A stretch of 64,000 bases of DNA from Meandrina meandrites. Lineage: Eukaryota; Cnidaria; Anthozoa; Scleractinia; Meandrinidae. The notes under the pieces are model-generated. The model was not told the origin of the DNA. It saw only the letters and a list, made by a program, of their open reading frames with translations, and made no database searches. The translations under genes and the position numbers were made by a program. Below, piece after piece: positions 1-10,334 of this stretch (within the stretch, counting starts at the first letter, position 1; each line of letters opens with the position of its first letter). The stretch spans positions 24,270,455 to 24,334,454 of the forward strand of contig OY855903.1 in assembly GCA_963693305.1 (NCBI GenBank), given 5' to 3'.

Positions 1-350
1 CAAATAACCATAAAATACGATCATTTTGATTTACCTTTTATATTTGAATATATTTATTAAAAGTCAGTAAATAAGGCACTGTCCATTGTTTGTTCGGAAT
101 TTAAGTTCTGAAAACAACAACTGACATGAAGTAACACGCACGCTAAAGAGCGCTTTTTCAGCAAAGCCTACAAACGTATCATCTCTGGTTCATGTTTTCT
201 CTGCCTCTCAAGGTAGTGGGTACGAGCAAATTTGATCGGCTTAAATCGGAATGTTGCTGTTATGACTACAAACAACAATTTCATTTTATATTTCTACTAT
301 GAATTCTGATTAACAAATAAATTCCATTTTGCTGCGCGTCTGTTCACTTA
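1..350. other. AT-rich intergenic DNA, nothing recognised
   Basis: No supported reading frame or RNA gene is visible in this stretch. It ends at the TA target dinucleotide of the inverted-repeat element that begins at 351. The stretch from 435 to 895 is similar: AT-rich, with no gene that I can support. Confidence 0.5.
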
Positions 351-434
351 TAGATCACAGATGACGTCAAAATGTGGTAAGAACAAAAAAGTGGTCTGAT
401 GTTCTTACCACATTTTGACGTCTTCTGTGATCTA
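351..434. mobile_element. Small MITE-like inverted repeat
   Basis: Two arms of about 34 bases are near-perfect reverse complements: the left arm starts TAGATCACAGATGACGTC and the right arm ends with its complement. They surround a loop of about 15 bases. TA dinucleotides flank both ends (349-350 and 435-436), as expected for a Tc1/mariner- or pogo-type target duplication. Each arm carries a TGACGTC or near match, half of a CRE-like site. It codes for nothing. Confidence 0.75.
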
Positions 435-895
435 TAACAGTACAAACCAACGGCAAAATGAAATCTATTGTTTTTAAAAATAACAGAACAGTTCAGTACA
501 CTTCAAAGCAAATGCCGCTACTTGTAGCTATAGGGTTAAGTTGTTTTCCTTTCACGATAAAGTTTTCCGTAATAACAAAGCACCTTTACACCGATTAATA
601 AACAAAATGATGGAAAATTAAAACGTCAAGGTAAAATACTAACCTTTTTTTCCATTTGGAAAGTTGTTCAACTTTGTAGCTTTAACTTTAGCGTTCAACT
701 GCCATTCATGGTTTTCCCGTGATGTCGTCAAACTACTTTCGAATCAGTTACTGTCAACTTCAAGCCTGTTTAGCCCAGTTAAATGTCTCGAAAGGTGAAC
801 GATATTTGGTGGATTGTTTCTTACTGTAGATTTATGTATAATTAAGCAGAATTTCTCTTTTTGTTTTGGCCCCGAGTTTTTAAAAACTGACTTGG

Positions 896-1105
896 ACTAT
901 GAACTCAAGATCACGCGCGAGTCACAACACGCAGTGACGTCATCTGTGTGTCTGTACGCTAATAAACTATGAACTCAAGATCATGCCCGGGTCACAACGC
1001 GCAGTTACGTCATCTGCGTGTCTGTACTCTAATAGACTGTGAACTCAAGATCACGCGCGAGTCACAACACGCAGTGACGTCATCTGTATGTCTGTACTCT
1101 AATAG
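896..1105. repeat. Three tandem 70-bp repeats with CRE-like sites
   Basis: Three head-to-tail copies start at 896, 966 and 1036 with the words ACTATGAACTCAAGATCA or ACTGTGAACTCAAGATCA, giving a period of 70 bases. Copies 1 and 3 contain CAGTGACGTCATCTG, a full palindromic CRE/ATF-type octamer TGACGTCA; copy 2 has TTACGTCA at the same place. The array lies about 1.2 kb upstream of copy A of the FPDFF-box family. A regulatory role is possible but is inference only. Confidence 0.8.
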
Positions 1106-2050
1106 ATGACAGGCTTTAACCAATCAAACTGCGCGTAGTATTTCGGTTTTTGTACAATTTTACTTATCATCATTTTTGAAATTAAACACTACCAATCTTT
1201 TTTAGAATTAATCAAACATAATTCTTATTTTATTATAGTATATAATTTATTGCTACAAACTTACAATAGTTGAAACATGAAGTTCATATGCAGTTCACAA
1301 CACAAGTCCATCAAGTCAAACTAATGGCCATGATTTAAGTTTGAATCATAGTTGAACAGTACACTTTCACCAATTCAGGTTGTGTGATATTTTTTTATGC
1401 CGCTTGCCTGACTTTTTTTCCACATGGCTCCCCTTGCAAGATTTTTTCAGCCATTTTTCTGTGCAGGATTTTTTTTTGGAAATTCGTCAACTCCTCCCTC
1501 CTCAAAATAATAATGGTCCGTCCCTAAGAAGGCACATTTGTGTATTAGCCAAACTGGTCTGAAATACTTGGCTCATATATTCATCACCTGACCGTCACTA
1601 TCGAGTATCATTATTTCAAGCAAAGAAGCCAGTATTTTTCAGTCGTGCCTAAACAACAGATTTAGTTGAGCCGCTCATTCGGTGTAAATTCTTCTTTAGT
1701 CATTCAACTTTACCTGGTTCTCTAGTATGATAAAAGTTACAAGTATCATCATGTTTTTAAATAAAGAAGATGACAAAGACTACGACGACGTGTTTGGAAC
1801 TTCAAATTTCATTTGACGATATGGTGAACGAAATATGGTCAGAATATAAAGACAATATCTAGTGAGTTGACGATTGTTATCATTCTTTTTGGCATCAACA
1901 TGTCAATGTTATATGTGGTCATTGGTTAATTCTTTGTCAAGGTGGGTGCAATCTGTGCGATTTTATTATTTCAGCAGCGTGGAAAGACAAGATCAAGCAG
2001 CGTCAAACTATTGTTATGCTAAAATGTAGACATTGACATCTTTTGACTTT
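1106..2050. other. Intergenic, no gene seen
   Basis: AT-rich DNA between the 70-bp repeats and the promoter of copy A. The short frames here start at non-ATG codons and resemble nothing I know. Confidence 0.5.
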
Positions 2051-2052
2051 TC

Positions 2053-2120
2053 GCCAATGACAGAACGATATTTAATCACTCTGTTCAAATGGAAGAAGCA
2101 TCTTAGATGAAAATATATAA
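2053..2120 (+). promoter_or_regulatory. Putative promoter of copy A (CCAAT and TATA)
   Basis: A GCCAATGA element near 2053-2060 is followed by a good TATA box (ATATATAA, about 2113-2120). This layout recurs upstream of copies B, C and D, where GCCAATGAGATCGAATC or a relative precedes a TTTAAATA-type box. Transcription would start near 2145. The leader would then contain upstream ATGs at about 2191-2205 before the family ATG at 2351, so a leader intron is possible. Confidence 0.45.
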
Positions 2121-2350
2121 ACCGACACATTTGCTAATTGTTCTTTTGTGCGTGTTTGCAGCGTATATCAACATCACTAAGATTTGCCGTCATGTTCACG
2201 CCATGATGCTGTTTCTATTTATAGTTTTGAAACATCACTTCAATTAGACCGCTACGCAGGAGATAGAAAAATAGAAACTATAACTGTCAACAACCAAAAT
2301 CACAGGGAAAGAGGGACGTTAATCGGCAGAACAAAATTCTAAAACACAGC

Positions 2351-2683
2351 ATGGAAATACCAGTGACACATGTACAGAACGTCTTTCATGGACATATCGT
2401 GTCATGCAAAAGCCCTCGTACAAAACGCAGGTTGAGCAAATCTGAAAGAACACGGCAAAACCAGGAGATGTTTTGCCGAAAAGGTTCCAAAATACTACCC
2501 GATTTTTTCCCGCCTGACAAATAAAAGAAGGAAATTGTCAATCGTCAAATCAGTCTTTCAACCAAAAAGATTAACCTAGTGGAACAGTATTCCTGGGAAA
2601 GTGACGAAAACGGACATTCTGAAGCTCAAACGATCGCTGAATCGTGGATGACGTACTTTGGTCTCGAAGCCTGGGATAATTAG
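2351..2683 (+). pseudogene. FPDFF-box family copy A, one in-frame stop
   Basis: The ATG at 2351 opens a frame of 110 codons ending at TAG 2681-2683, broken once by TAA at 2522-2524 (codon 58). The part before the stop has the basic stretch TKRRLSKSERTRQNQE, then MFCRKGSKILPDFFPPD. The part after the stop stays in frame and keeps the family tail (YSWES, SEAQTIAESWMTYFGLE). No frameshift is needed, so the gene is either recently inactivated, read through at the stop, or makes a 57-residue protein without its tail. Function unknown. The family assignment is firm from the many residues shared with copies B-D. Confidence 0.85.
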
Positions 2684-4730
2684 TACTTCTTAGGGACTGA
2701 GTGTATACCATAACTGAAAGAAAATCGTCTGCTAAGGACTTATAGACATTGTTTTTACCCAACATAAACAAAACAAATTCACGCAATGTATGTTAATCTT
2801 GAAGAATTGTAATATAGTTTTCTTGCTTGTACTTTAAAGGTTCATATTATAGGCTGTATAAATTTTCTTGCTGCCACGTCCATGCTGTTATTCAGATTTC
2901 AGAGAGTGTATTGAAAACAATTTATTTCTTGGCCGGAACTACACAGATTTTGACATTAATTTAACAGATAATCTTACATCTACTTAGATAAAATATCTTT
3001 TTTGGGCAAAATCATTATCAGTTCTTTAATTTAACCCTATAGGATTGCACCACAAGAATGTCCTTTTAAAAACGAAAATAACTATATATGTGAATAATAA
3101 TTAGGGAATCAGATTTTGATACGTTATTTCTGTATATTAAAATAAAAAGTAAACATATGGAAATCTCATAGAAACGATAATATTAAGCGCGCTTGTCAGT
3201 AAATATTAAATGTATCCTTAGTAACAAAACCGAATTTTCCTATATTTTGTGTCGTGGTTTTTTGTTGATTCTTTTGAACAGTTTCAGTGAGTTTATTTTA
3301 TTTTATTTTTTTTTTCAGAAAATCTTGCTAAGTTTGATTAAAAGATCAGAAGATCGAGAAAAATTAAATATATTACATGCCAGTTCAGTATGACGACAAC
3401 TTGTTTTCATTTTTAACACACCGGGTGACTAGACATGAAAATGATTCAACACAAAAGTCATCCGTGGCCATATGTTTTGTGACGAATATTCTTATGCCTA
3501 TTAGGATTTTAGCTACAATGTTGAATTCTGCTTGTTTGGGACATTGTTATAGCATCATTTCTTCCACTGCAGTACGTTGTCCTTTGGGAATCTAACGTAA
3601 ATAAGCTACATACTCTATGAATGGTGGTTCCGTGCTGGTTTGTTTTGTTTGTCTTTGGACTAGAGATATCGCGTGGTTACTTTGGGTTGTGATTATGAAA
3701 TGACGACTCGGCTATCAGCATCATAAAAAGAGATAATTTTAAGTGACTTTTAAAAACGATTTCCGTTACTGGATCGGTTATCCCGGAACATTCACTTTCA
3801 ATTTTACTTCTGATCCATTTATGCGATCCCTATGTTCTCTCGGGCCTTGTTTATTTTGAGGTTCTGTTCTTAGGAACCCGTAGTAATTCTGTAGTATTTT
3901 TTTTTGAAAGGAAAATGAAACTGAAAATAAACAAGCTTCGAATTCATGGTTCTGATGTTCTCTTTTATTACATCTTGCACATAATTTTCACCCGATAGCT
4001 ATTTTACAATGAGGGTCAAAACCACCTCACTGTCTTTGCAAAAACTCCTAAAATAAAATAATTTATACACTTTCTAATAAGAATGGCAGAATGGAAAGGA
4101 CCATGTTATAGAAGATCAAGGCTACGAAGAATTGGTAGAGGCCACGAAAACTATTTCATAAACCGGTAGCTGTTGGTAGTCTTCTGTTTTACATCATTTA
4201 ACACCCACAGAGCTATTTGGACCACAGATGGCTAACGCTGTTTATTGATTGGGTTGCAACAATAGATCCTGCTTGTTCAGTTTATTAAAGAAAAATTACA
4301 GAAGCCTTATGACGATCTACTTTTCGACTTTTAAAAACAATAAAAAACAGCTTCGTCGTTAAGTCACGTCCAAAGTTTCATCATGCAAGACTTCATGCTG
4401 TGAGTGAAGACAAAGCCATCAAAACCATTCGCGATTACACGCCACAGTAGTGTAAGATGACATGAAGCAATTATGTATTGCGTTCAGTATTTAAAGTCGC
4501 GATTTCTCTTGAAAGCAACACTACTAAAGAAATGTTAGAATATATACCACTCGTTGGAGAGTTTGCAGTCAGATCTCGAGTGACCGAGTGAAGTCATTGG
4601 CTCATTTGAGTTTCCCAGGTGGCAGTATTCTATCAATTCTATTCTCTCAAACGAACGTAACGAAACAGCATGAAAGACGTAACGTTATGCGTATTTATTT
4701 ATTCATGCAGTCATTTACGATTTCTCACTT
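2684..4730. other. 3' flank of copy A and intergenic DNA
   Basis: The first part is a 3' flank. A stretch near 2930-2990 (ATTTATTTCTTGGCCGG and following) recurs downstream of copy D near 9985, so the flank was duplicated with the gene. A polyadenylation-like AATAAA lies near 3141-3146. No further gene is supported up to the promoter of copy B. Confidence 0.45.
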
Positions 4731-4732
4731 TC

Positions 4733-4766
4733 AGCCAATGAGATCGAATCGCTACATGTTTAAATA
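4733..4766 (+). promoter_or_regulatory. Putative promoter of copy B
   Basis: CAGCCAATGAGATCGAATC is followed about 10 bases later by ATGTTTAAATAC, a CCAAT box plus TATA-like pair. The same block recurs upstream of copy C (near 5993-6022) and copy D (near 8870-8900). It sits about 235 bases upstream of the ATG of B. Conservation between duplicates may reflect recent shared descent as much as function. Confidence 0.4.
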
Positions 4767-5000
4767 CAAGCAGAATCAAATATGAAAATAGTTTGTGTTA
4801 AAGGTTGTATAAGACTACGCGTCTGTTACATTTATCGTAAAGTTTTGGGCATTTGGTATTGGTAGTTATACCTGAAACATCATTTGAGTAAGGGAACCAC
4901 ACCTGGAGATTTGTTGTACATCAAGCGACTGGCAATCAACAGGCAAATGACGGGAAACAAAGACAACACTCTATTTCAAGGAAACGAAGAGTTAAAAGAT

Positions 5001-5327
5001 ATGGAAACGTCGTCAACACAGAAAGTGTTCTATGGTCATTCAGTGCCAGCTAACAGCTCATGAGGCAAACACAGGTTAAGCAAATCTGAGCGTACTCGGA
5101 AGAGCCGAGAGATGTTCTGTCGAAAAGGTTCCAGAATACTTCCAGACTTTTTCCCGCCTGACGCGACAACGACGAAAATACTTAATGATCAAAACATTCT
5201 TTCTGTCAAAAGTACGAGTATGGCGAAGCAATATTCCTGGGAAAACGAACAAGACGGAGAATCTGAAGCTCAAGTGATTGCTGAATCATGGATGATGTAC
5301 TTTGGCCTCGAGGCCAACAATAGTTGA
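5001..5327 (+). pseudogene. FPDFF-box family copy B, early nonsense codon
   Basis: The family frame starts at ATG 5001 (METSSTQKVFYGHSV) and reaches TGA 5325-5327, but codon 21 is TGA (5061-5063) where copy C has CGA. This looks like a CpG-type C-to-T change. An in-frame ATG at 5112 (MFCRKGSRILPDFFPPD) leaves a 71-residue open frame that keeps the core and the tail (SEAQVIAESWMMYFGLE). A short protein could therefore still be made by reinitiation or leaky scanning. Apart from the stop it is the most complete of the A-D group. Function unknown. Confidence 0.85.
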
Positions 5328-5992
5328 TGTTGTTTAGAGACTGAATAGATGCCATATTTGTGTTCACACGAGTGCATGCATGATTTCAGTTTCTATTAAA
5401 TACAACAAAGGAAATGGTCAACTAGGAGAAAAGTGTAATTTTGATGTTACATTACATTTTTACAAGAAACGTTAAGGAAATAGAAGTGTAAAGATAAAAA
5501 TATGGTATAAGTTTTTTACTGATTTGGCCCTGCTCATTTGTCGGTAACGGTACAGGTATTTGAAATTTTGTTTCCAGATTTCCCAGTCTCCCGGCGATAG
5601 CAAACTAGATTTCGACGTAACGGGAACAGTAATAGCTTTCAACTTGGCGATATAACCACAAGATATTCTCTCGTCATAAAACGGAACATTTGATATATGG
5701 AGAAGACGATACTTATTCTAAAGACTGCTTTTCATTTTTTTGAGGGCCCACAACTTTCTCCCCAGTAATGGATAATAAAAAAATACACCTATTCTCGATA
5801 CTTAGTAGCCCAGGCCCTCTGGGCCTTACACGCACTTTTGATAGCGTGACTTTCGTCGAAAATGTTTGGGCTGCGAAGTAATGTTCATCCGCTTAAACGC
5901 CGATTCATTCTCCAAACCCTTTTGCTGAATTGCCATTTGCTAAGTTTCACGTTCATTATAAGTAAAGATACATTTACGGTTTCTCACTTCCG
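5328..5992. other. 3' flank of B running into the duplicated 5' block of C
   Basis: The first ~130 bases match the 3' flank of copy D, so 3' flanks were duplicated along with the genes. From about 5590 to 5960 the sequence matches the block upstream of copy D (about 8485-8860) and again about 13905-14115: all share a GGGAACAGTAATA word or its relative, GGCCCTCTGG, and TTTGGGCTGCG. No coding potential is apparent. Confidence 0.55.
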
Positions 5993-6249
5993 GCCAACGA
6001 GATCGAATCACTGCATGTTTAACTGACAAGCAGAATTAAATGGGAAAAATTAAAATAGATGGTTTGTTCTCAAGGACGTATTAGACTGCGCGTCTGTTTC
6101 ATTTTATTATAAAGTTTTGGGCATTTCTGATTTTGTATTGATAGTAATACTGAAAAAGCATTTAAGAAAAGGAACCAAACCAAGTGACTGACTATCAGCA
6201 GGGAAATTAACTGCAAGAAAGACATCACCCTATTTCAAGAAAACCAGGC

Positions 6250-6534
6250 ATGGAAATGTCGTCAGCACAGACAGTGTTCTATGATCATTCAGTGCCATCT
6301 AACAGCTCACGAGGCAAACACAGATTAAGTGCATCTGAGCGAAGTCGGAAGAGCCGAGAGATGTTTTGTCGAAAAGGTTCCAAAATACTTCCAGACGTTT
6401 TCCCGCCAACGAGGAAAATACTTAATGACAAAAACATTCTTCTTGTCAAAAACTTAAATTTACTAAAAAGCAACGTTGAAAACAATCTAGTTTCCATGAT
6501 TGAAGCCGGACTCATCATTTACTGCAAAGTGTAA
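6250..6534 (+). CDS. FPDFF-box family copy C, family tail replaced
   Basis: An intact frame of 94 residues starts at a true ATG (MEMSSAQTVFYDHSVPS) that aligns with the start of copy B. It has the basic segment GKHRLSASERSRKSRE and MFCRKGSKILPDVFPP at about residues 38-53. The core phenylalanine is changed to valine (PDVFPP). After KNILLVKN (about residue 68) the family sequence stops and 26 unrelated residues follow. The DNA encoding these also occurs, non-coding, at 10335-10400. The SWMMYFG tail is therefore lost, probably by a deletion that fused the gene to downstream DNA. It may be a pseudogene with a fortuitously open end. Function unknown. Confidence 0.7.
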   Translation: MEMSSAQTVFYDHSVPSNSSRGKHRLSASERSRKSREMFCRKGSKILPDVFPPTRKILNDKNILLVKNLNLLKSNVENNLVSMIEAGLIIYCKV

Positions 6535-6700
6535 ACTTAATATCGATATTTTTTCGTACAAAACGTCATAGCATTTGAACAATGGAGCAGCTGAAATATT
6601 ACGTATAAAAGCAATATAAGAAGAGAATTATTAATTTTGTCAATTTAAACTAATGCCCGTACACGAACAAAGATTTTTGGGTCCGCCAGTTGGGCTTAAT

Positions 6701-6773
6701 TAACAATTAGACCCGTAGCCCGCAAGGGCTACGGGTCAATAGCCCATGAGGCGAAGCCGAATGGGCTATTGAC

Positions 6774-6807
<34 letters not shown>

Positions 6808-6956
6808 TAGTATCACCCAACTAGTCGGACAGAAAAAGCAATAACAAAGTTAGCAAATGCAAGTTGAAAAAAAAAAAGATTTATTTGGGAATAAAACGAA
6901 AGTAAGCGTCACGAATTTCTCTACTCGATGACTATTACTAATAGTCCTCTAGTAGC

Positions 6957-6994
<38 letters not shown>

Positions 6995-7010
6995 GTTGGG
7001 TGATACTAAT
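6701..7010. mobile_element. Composite hairpin/MITE insertion with a paralogous empty site
   Basis: The duplicate segment near 10565-10572 lacks this 310-base block, so its ends are defined by comparison. The left part (about 6703-6807) folds into nested hairpins built on CAATTAGACCCGTAGCCC and its complement. The right part is bounded by TAGTATCACCCAACTAGT (about 6819) and its complement at about 6990-7008. It appears to be two adjacent non-autonomous elements, or one with a strongly folded end. No coding sequence. Confidence 0.7.
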
Positions 7011-8869
7011 TACACATAGTTACCAGTAATGACCCCTACACAGAATTATCGTGCTGCACTTCTAAAATGAGAAACGTTTCACGAAATCCAGGCACTTAGT
7101 CAATCTGGGATGAAAGAAGATTGAAGTTGTTATTACAACGTTAAAACAAAGTCTACGGGCGTTTCAATTATCACTAAAACTAAAGTTTTGTTAAGTTGTT
7201 TAGACATGTCAATTTATTTATTTCTTTGCCAAGTTTTGTTTGTCTCGGGAAATTCAATGCTCTTTAATAGCGTTATAAAGGCTGTACTATGTTTTCAGTG
7301 CCTAATATATTCGGCAGTTCGAAGCGTGGATAAGACTGTCGTTGAATCAGACTGAACTACAACGTTGTTGGCATTGTTATTTTGTTGTCACCCTTAAGAA
7401 TAACAGTTGATCATTTACCTGATTCCATAAATAAACACTTTCAATGTATGTAGACTATTATTATATTCCAAACTTTGGATTGCAGTTTCTAAAACTACGT
7501 TTTTTTTTCATTTTGTGTCTGTGTTCAATACGTTATGCCATTGTAAATTACTTCACCACTCCATATTTCCGATGGACTTAAATTTCTTAGTGTCTCGTTC
7601 TCCTCGTTATTATTTTAATTATTTTCTTGCCTTTTAACAAAATAAGAAAGCATCACTGGTTTTAAACAAAACGAACATCTTTACATAAACCTTATTCTGC
7701 AAAGTTTATCACTATGGTCATCTCTACAAGGAATGATCCCATTCCACCCACGGTGTTTTATCAGTTTTATCTGTTTTCTTTTTTCATTGACAGGAAAATG
7801 CATTGCAAAATCCAGCTTTTCAATTTATTTCAACACATGTACATAATTTATATTTTTTTTGCTTAGCTTCCGTGCATGTCAACCACGTTTATAAATCGTC
7901 AGATTTCGTTTGCTACGAATAAATGTTTGTTTTTCCCATTCTTCACTCTTGTCTTTACTCAAGAGAATATGCTTTCAGTTACTTTACTTTGTCTCTTTTT
8001 GAAGCTTTGTCATATATGTTTTTTCCAAGAAATGAACGGTGTTGCTTATGTTATTTACATTAGCCTTTCGTTTAAAATCGACCTCTGTGGTCCGTTATCT
8101 TTACACCGTTGGACAGTTGGATACCACTCTCTCCTTAGCAGGGTGAAAACCGATGGATTTCAACGTTTAGCCACGGAACATTTTTTCTGTCCTTGTAACA
8201 CAGACCATTTTGTAATTGGAAAACACGATACTCCTAACAGTTCCGCGGGCCTTTAACTGAAAGCAGAAAAAAAACTGTTATTTAGACAGGAAAGCAGACT
8301 AGATATAAAAATATACTCTCTTGTTTTATTAAGGCTCTTTTCAACATTTTGTCGTAGACTTTCCCGGAAAGCTGTGCGGTAAGTCTTTGTAATTATACTG
8401 GCTGTTTGTTTAGGAATCAAGAGTATGGAAATCAATAAATTTCATTTACACTGAAAAAACGGTAAACGCATTTCATGCTAGTCTTTCACCAGCGGGAACA
8501 GTAATAATCTTGGCGATACAACCACAGGATATTCTCTCGTAATATCAAACGGAAAATTTGATATATGAAGAACACGAGACTTATCGTACAGGCAGCTTTT
8601 TATCTTTTGAGCACCCACAACTTTCTCCCCAGTGATGGATAATAAAAAAAGACACCTATTCTTGATAGCCTTGATACTTAGTAGCCCAGGCCCTCTGGGC
8701 CTTTCACAAACTTTTGATAGCGTGACTTTCGTCGACAATGTTTGGGCTGCGAAGTAATGTTCATCCGTTTAAACGCCGATTCATTTCCCAAACCTTTTTC
8801 CTGAATTGTCATTTGCTAAGTACACGTTCACTAAAAGTAAAGATACATTTACGGTTTCTCACTTTCGAC

Positions 8870-8900
8870 AAATGAGATCGAATCACTGCATGTTTAAATA
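8870..8900 (+). promoter_or_regulatory. Putative promoter of copy D, unusually close to the ATG
   Basis: The GAGATCGAATCACTGCATG block and the TATA-like TGTTTAAATA (8891-8900) match the promoters of B and C, but the CCAAT word is changed to ACAAAT. Because of a deletion in copy D the first ATG (8914) is only about 14 bases after this box. A start site at the usual distance would fall downstream of that ATG. Confidence 0.4.
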
Positions 8901-8913
8901 CCAGTAGAATCAA

Positions 8914-9189
8914 ATGGGAAAAGTTAATATAGATAGGTTAAGCAAACCTGAGCGAACAAGGAAGAGCCGAGAGATGTATTGTCGAAAAGGTTCCAAAATA
9001 CTTCCAGACTTTTTCCCGCCTGACGCGCCAACGACGAAAATACTTAATGACAAAAACATTCTTCTTGTCAAAAACACAAGTATGGCGAAGCGATATTCCT
9101 GGGAAAATGAAGGAAACAGAGAATCTGAAGCTCAAATGATTGCTGAATCGTGGATGATGTACTTTGGTCTTGAGACCTACAATGCTTGA
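8914..9189 (+). CDS. FPDFF-box family copy D, N-terminus truncated
   Basis: An intact frame of 91 residues has MYCRKGSKILPDFFPPD at 21-37, then TTKILNDKNILLVKN, YSWEN at 61-65, SEAQMIAESWMMYFGLE at 71-87 and a stop after TYNA. Compared with C, about 260 bases covering the old leader, the start and some 20 codons are missing. The ATG at 8914 comes from what was 5' flank (AATGGGAAAAGTTAATATAGAT matches about 6041-6062). If transcription starts at the normal distance from the TATA-like box, the first usable ATG would be 8974 (codon 21), giving a 71-residue protein like that of copy B. It is the only A-D member with both core and tail in one unbroken frame from an ATG. Function unknown. Confidence 0.75.
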   Translation: MGKVNIDRLSKPERTRKSREMYCRKGSKILPDFFPPDAPTTKILNDKNILLVKNTSMAKRYSWENEGNRESEAQMIAESWMMYFGLETYNA

Positions 9190-9335
9190 TGTTTTTATAG
9201 AGACTGAATGGATGTCATTCGCGATCACGAGTGATTTCAGTTTCAGTTGTATACAATAATAGAAATAGTCGACTAGGAGAGAATTTGTTCTGATTTTCCG
9301 ATACTTTTTTCTCACAGGAAAATCTGAAGAGTTAA

Positions 9336-9891
9336 CCCTTTCACTTGCAAACGCGCATTTAGGCGCTATTTGGAGGAGCGGTCATTGAACCACTTGTGAC
9401 GTCATCAATTTGAAACGTCAGTGGATTTTTGTGATGATCAGCTGATAGAGCTAGGATTGACCTTTCTACAGAGCTGTTCATTTTGAATATCGGTTGCATT
9501 TTGACAGAGCTAATCAAAGAAAAACGCGATCCATTTTGAGTGCTAAATCGGTGCTCAAACAGGCCAATACACCTGTAATTGATCATGGTCTCCTTTTCAG
9601 GGTTTTTCAACGATTTGGTCCAAACTTTTTCGGCCAGAAGGAAGGACGTAAAGAGTAGAAAGAAACGAAGATAAGAAATCCAAAGAAAAAGGAAGGAAAA
9701 GGAGCAAGAAAAAAATTCGAAAACGTTCAGCAAAAAAAAAAAGTCCAAATTTTGGCTTATGCGCATGCACCAAAGTGAAATATTGTGCATTTTTACATGG
9801 AATCTCTGTCAAATTTAGGATCTTGACACCAAAAATTCAGTTTAACGGTTGAAAAAACGCCTTTTTTAGCGAAATGTTGCGCGTGAAAGGG
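9336..9891. mobile_element. piggyBac-like non-autonomous element
   Basis: The block is bounded by TTAA on both sides (9332-9335 and 9892-9895), with inverted ends CCCTTTCACTTGCAAA and the complement of GCGCGTGAAAGGG. TTAA target duplication with CCC-type ends is the piggyBac signature. It sits about 140 bases after copy D. The frames inside are low-complexity and do not resemble a transposase. A CRE-like TGACGTCAT occurs near 9400. Confidence 0.7.
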
Positions 9892-9895
9892 TTAA

Positions 9896-10334
9896 ATATA
9901 TAAGATGTGACGTTCCTTAATTGACCCTGCTCTGTTGTCAGTAAAGGTTTTTGTTTTGTTGTTCAAATTTTTCTCCAAACCTTCAACATTATTTTATTTC
10001 TTGACCGGTTCTAACTAGACTTCGACGATAATCACAAAATGAGATTGATGGAAAAATCAAGATCAGTTACTTATAATCGGCCAATAAGATTGCATAGAAA
10101 GCATTTTCATCAACAACCGGAAAACAGAGTGAGTGTTTGCAAATAATTATTAGGGGAGTGGTTTATTTTTCTTTTTATTATTTCAGATGGATAAAAAAAC
10201 AGAAATGTTACAAAAAGCTAAGAAATTTGGAATCCATTCAGTCACATGTTCTTCTCTGACTTGCGCGTTTGATTGTTACTCTGTGTTAAACTCACATTGC
10301 AATCGATACCAAAGAGCTTCCTTTAAACGTTACT
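9896..10334. other. Rest of the 3' flank of copy D
   Basis: After the TTAA element the 3' flank resumes with similarity to the flanks of A and B (TTTATTTCTTGACCGG near 9990, ACTAGACTTCGACG near 10013). No gene is seen before the second duplicated segment begins at about 10335. Confidence 0.4.

Larger units (their letters stand above)
6462..8905. repeat. Segmental duplication, first copy
   Basis: This segment is paralogous to 10335-14117. Shared landmarks in the same order are AGCAACGTTGAAAA (6468 and 10340), TACACATAGTTACCAG (7011 and 10570), TTAAGAATAACAGTTGAT (7394 and 10931), the GATGGATTTCAACG block (8150 and 13437), and the promoter block (8485 and 13905). Each copy carries an insertion missing from the other, which marks those insertions as later than the duplication. 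The frame at 7876-8256 falls inside it and is disrupted in the other copy, so it is not treated as a gene. Confidence 0.75.

Noticed and set aside
896..1105. CRISPR-like array
   Set aside because: The units are head-to-tail near-identical copies without unique spacers, in a eukaryotic context. It is a minisatellite.
7876..8256. 126-codon frame with a true ATG
   Set aside because: It lies in the duplicated segment, and the paralogous DNA at about 13310-13540 has indels that destroy the frame. Nothing suggests protein-level conservation.
9359..9812. Overlapping - strand frames of 143 and 71 codons
   Set aside because: Both lie inside the TTAA-flanked element, are rich in Phe/Leu/Ser from A-rich DNA, and do not resemble a piggyBac transposase.
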